From: Terriglobia bacterium
GTDB lineage: Bacteria > Acidobacteriota > Terriglobia > Terriglobales > Acidobacteriaceae
Assembly: GCA_020073385.1 (NCBI GenBank)
Contig: JAIQFH010000013.1
Span: 1 to 64,000, forward strand
Reading direction: 5' to 3'
Length of the DNA stretch: 64,000 nt
Within the stretch, counting starts at the first letter, position 1. Every line of letters starts with the position of its first letter. The notes under the pieces were generated by a model, which saw only the letters and a program-made list of their open reading frames with translations, did not search any database and was not told the origin of the DNA. Made by a program: the position numbers and the translations under genes. Positions 62,469-64,000 of the stretch are shown in pieces.

Positions 62469-63392
62469 TCACTTCCTATTCGGTAAGGCATACGAAGCGA
62501 CAGATTCCGGCCGCGCTCGTAATGCTTCACGGATGATTTTCTTCGCCTGCTCGAGTTCGCTCCCCACCAATTCCAATCGCGGCGGCCTCACACGGGTGGT
62601 TCCCATCCCGACCTCGGCCTGCACTAGTTTGATGAGCTGCACGAACTTTGGCACCGTATCCATTCTCAACAGGGGCAGGAACCAGCGATACAATTCAAAC
62701 GCTTTTCGATCTTCTCCCCGGATTCCATGGTTGAAAAGGTCCACTGACTCGCGCGGCAACGCATTCGCCAGGCCAGCAACCCATCCTGTCGCGCCCACGC
62801 CGATCGCTTCCAGTACCGCGTCATCCACACCTACGGAAATCTCGACCCGGTTATCGACAAGCGCGCGAATCGCCGACACTCGCCTCGCGTCGGTACTCGA
62901 TTCCTTGACCGCCCTGAAGTTCTCGAACTCTGACGCAAGTTCCTGGATGTGCTCCGGGAGAAAATCAGTTCCGTATGCGACCGGATTGTTGTACAGCATG
63001 CAGGAGAGCGGCGTAGCGCGGAACACCGACGCAACGTGAGCTTTCATCTCGCGCCAGTCACCGAGATACACATACGGCGGCAAAACCATCAGCCCGGAAC
63101 AGCCCAGGTCGCTCGCAGCGTTCGCCAGCGACACCGACTCAGAAGTCGTGAGAGACGAAATCGAGGCGACCAGGGTCCCGCCGCCATTCACTGCCTTTCC
63201 GAGCGTGCGGAGGATTTCAGTCTTTTCGTCGAACGACAGTGTCGCGCCCTCGCCCAGCGACCCCAAGGCAACTACGCCGGCGCACCCTTTCTCCAGCAGC
63301 CAGCGCGAATGTTCCGCAAGGAATCCATGATCGACGCTGAGATTCTGGTTGAAAGGAGTTGTGATTGCCGGCGTGACGCCTTTCCAGTTCAT
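62469..63392 (-). CDS. HypD-like pyrroline-4-hydroxy-2-carboxylate deaminase (DapA family)
   Basis: A 307-residue member of the DapA/NAL aldolase family. GSLGEGATLS is the GTxGE-type loop, Y134 lies in LYNNPVAYGT and the Schiff-base Lys is K163 in FRAVKESS. It is short and lacks lysine-biosynthesis context. In hydroxyproline catabolism such a protein converts pyrroline-4-hydroxy-2-carboxylate to alpha-ketoglutarate semialdehyde, the substrate of the next gene's product. It overlaps the upstream FAD oxidoreductase as ATGA and is followed by the dehydrogenase after 5 bp. A 2-keto-3-deoxy-acid dehydratase for L-arabinose is the main alternative, and would share the same last step. Confidence 0.75.
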   Translation of the reverse strand: MNWKGVTPAITTPFNQNLSVDHGFLAEHSRWLLEKGCAGVVALGSLGEGATLSFDEKTEILRTLGKAVNGGGTLVASISSLTTSESVSLANAASDLGCSGLMVLPPYVYLGDWREMKAHVASVFRATPLSCMLYNNPVAYGTDFLPEHIQELASEFENFRAVKESSTDARRVSAIRALVDNRVEISVGVDDAVLEAIGVGATGWVAGLANALPRESVDLFNHGIRGEDRKAFELYRWFLPLLRMDTVPKFVQLIKLVQAEVGMGTTRVRPPRLELVGSELEQAKKIIREALRARPESVASYALPNRK

Positions 63393-64000
63393 TGAATTTC
63401 TCCTGTCACTTCTGGGATCGACTGCGGCTGCGCAGCCAAGAGTTCAACTCGCGCCGGGAAGAGCGGCGGGCGAACGGAATCCGGGTTCCATTTGAAGAGA
63501 AACTGCGTGGCTGGTCCGCAAATTCTTCCCTGGCAAGGCCCCATTCCGCAACGTGTGTGCAGCTTCGCGGAACGCCACGATGTGTGCTCGCGAAGCCGCG
63601 AGTAGGGAACGTCTTCGCATCGGCAAATCAGAGTGTCCGGCGACGGCAGGCTTCTCAGTTCCGAGCGCAGACAGAATGTTGCGTCCAGCAGGCGCGCAAA
63701 CCGGCGGAATCTCTCCCGCTTGGGAAACAGCGCTTGCGCTTCGGAGGTTCGGCCGGTCGCGGCCAGTCCGGCAATCTGTCCCTCAATCAGGGCCAAGTCG
63801 ACTCCGCCGATGCCTGTCGGTTCGCCTGCGCACAAGATTCCTTCCACCGTGGTCTGCTGAAGGTCGTTCACCTGTACGTAGCCGTTTCTGGTTCGACATC
63901 CCAGCAGGATCGCGAGCTCCGTGTTGGGAACAAGATGAAAGCCGCACGCCAGATAATCGCACTTGATAACTCCAGTGCGGCCGGCGTGCGAAACGGTCAC
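63389..64000 (-). CDS. FAD-dependent oxidoreductase with C-terminal BFD-like [2Fe-2S] domain (truncated by window)
   Basis: The last ~203 residues of a longer protein; the frame is open to the window edge. The FAD-binding part ends with a TTVEGILCAGEPTGIGGVDLALIEGQIAG motif, typical of two-dinucleotide-binding flavoproteins. The C-terminal segment has four Cys in CRCEDV and CGMGPCQGRICGP, as in BFD-like Fe-S domains of HcnB, opine oxidase A and D-hydroxyproline dehydrogenase subunits. The stop overlaps the HypD-like start by four bases, so they are coupled. Partner subunits would lie beyond the window. Confidence 0.8.
   Translation of the reverse strand: MTVSHAGRTGVIKCDYLACGFHLVPNTELAILLGCRTRNGYVQVNDLQQTTVEGILCAGEPTGIGGVDLALIEGQIAGLAATGRTSEAQALFPKRERFRRFARLLDATFCLRSELRSLPSPDTLICRCEDVPYSRLREHTSWRSAKLHTRCGMGPCQGRICGPATQFLFKWNPDSVRPPLFPARVELLAAQPQSIPEVTGEIQ

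Overview
The window looks like a chromosomal piece of a soil Acidobacteriota (class Terriglobia; Koribacter/Sulfotelmatobacter-like is my guess). The reasons are its moderately high GC and two ~1,200-residue TonB-dependent receptors with an N-terminal carboxypeptidase-regulatory-like domain. Further support comes from DUF5107-TPR and DUF5695-like exported proteins, a winged-helix/TolB/TPR one-component regulator, and many secreted glycan-active enzymes. I saw no rRNA, tRNA, CRISPR array or phage.

Layout. (1) 1-6.1 kb: the end of an MFS transporter, a PD40/TPR protein with one CxxCH haem site, a seven-haem cytochrome and a TPR-thioredoxin protein. (2) 6.2-11.4 kb: a decayed IS transposase, then a small accessory block (MOSC, GNAT, MddA-like methyltransferase, exported unknown, winged-helix-TPR regulator) bracketed by two related non-coding repeats. 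(3) 11.4-20.8 kb: a PfkB kinase, a REP-like palindrome cluster, a NagB-like deaminase and a tightly packed six-gene minus-strand operon (2-hydroxyacid dehydrogenase, TIM-barrel isomerase, GNAT, NAD-dependent epimerase, DapA-like aldolase, large exported esterase). A divergent sodium:solute symporter sits at its head. (4) 22.6-30.6 kb: a four-gene minus-strand operon (12 Asp-box exo-protein, AgaS-like SIS protein, Tat-exported amidohydrolase, DUF5107-TPR lipoprotein). (5) 30.7-36.6 kb: a Tat-exported putative glycosidase, a heparinase II/III-type lyase, a Gfo/Idh/MocA oxidoreductase and a DeoR/AgaR-like repressor. (6) 36.8-44.5 kb: TonB receptor 1, a CocE-type hydrolase and an M13 peptidase. 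(7) 44.8-55.5 kb: a histidine kinase/response regulator pair, TonB receptor 2, GH30 and GH3-PA14, which resembles a beta-glucan utilisation locus. (8) 55.5-64 kb: a minus-strand run of FAD oxidoreductase, HypD-like deaminase, alpha-ketoglutarate-semialdehyde dehydrogenase, a beta-L-arabinofuranosidase-family protein and a DUF5695-like protein.

How it fits together. The window reads as a glycan-foraging island. The AgaR-like repressor, AgaS-like SIS protein, NagB-like deaminase and PfkB kinase suggest amino-sugar catabolism. Three promoter regions (20.85, 30.63 and 36.68 kb) carry T-rich direct repeats of CTTTC type at a spacing of about 10 bp; I propose these as operators of the AgaR-like repressor tying the separate operons together. 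The last block joins hydroxyproline catabolism to a beta-L-arabinofuranosidase-family enzyme. That combination would suit use of plant hydroxyproline-rich, arabinosylated cell-wall glycoproteins. Both proposals are inferences from gene order and motifs.
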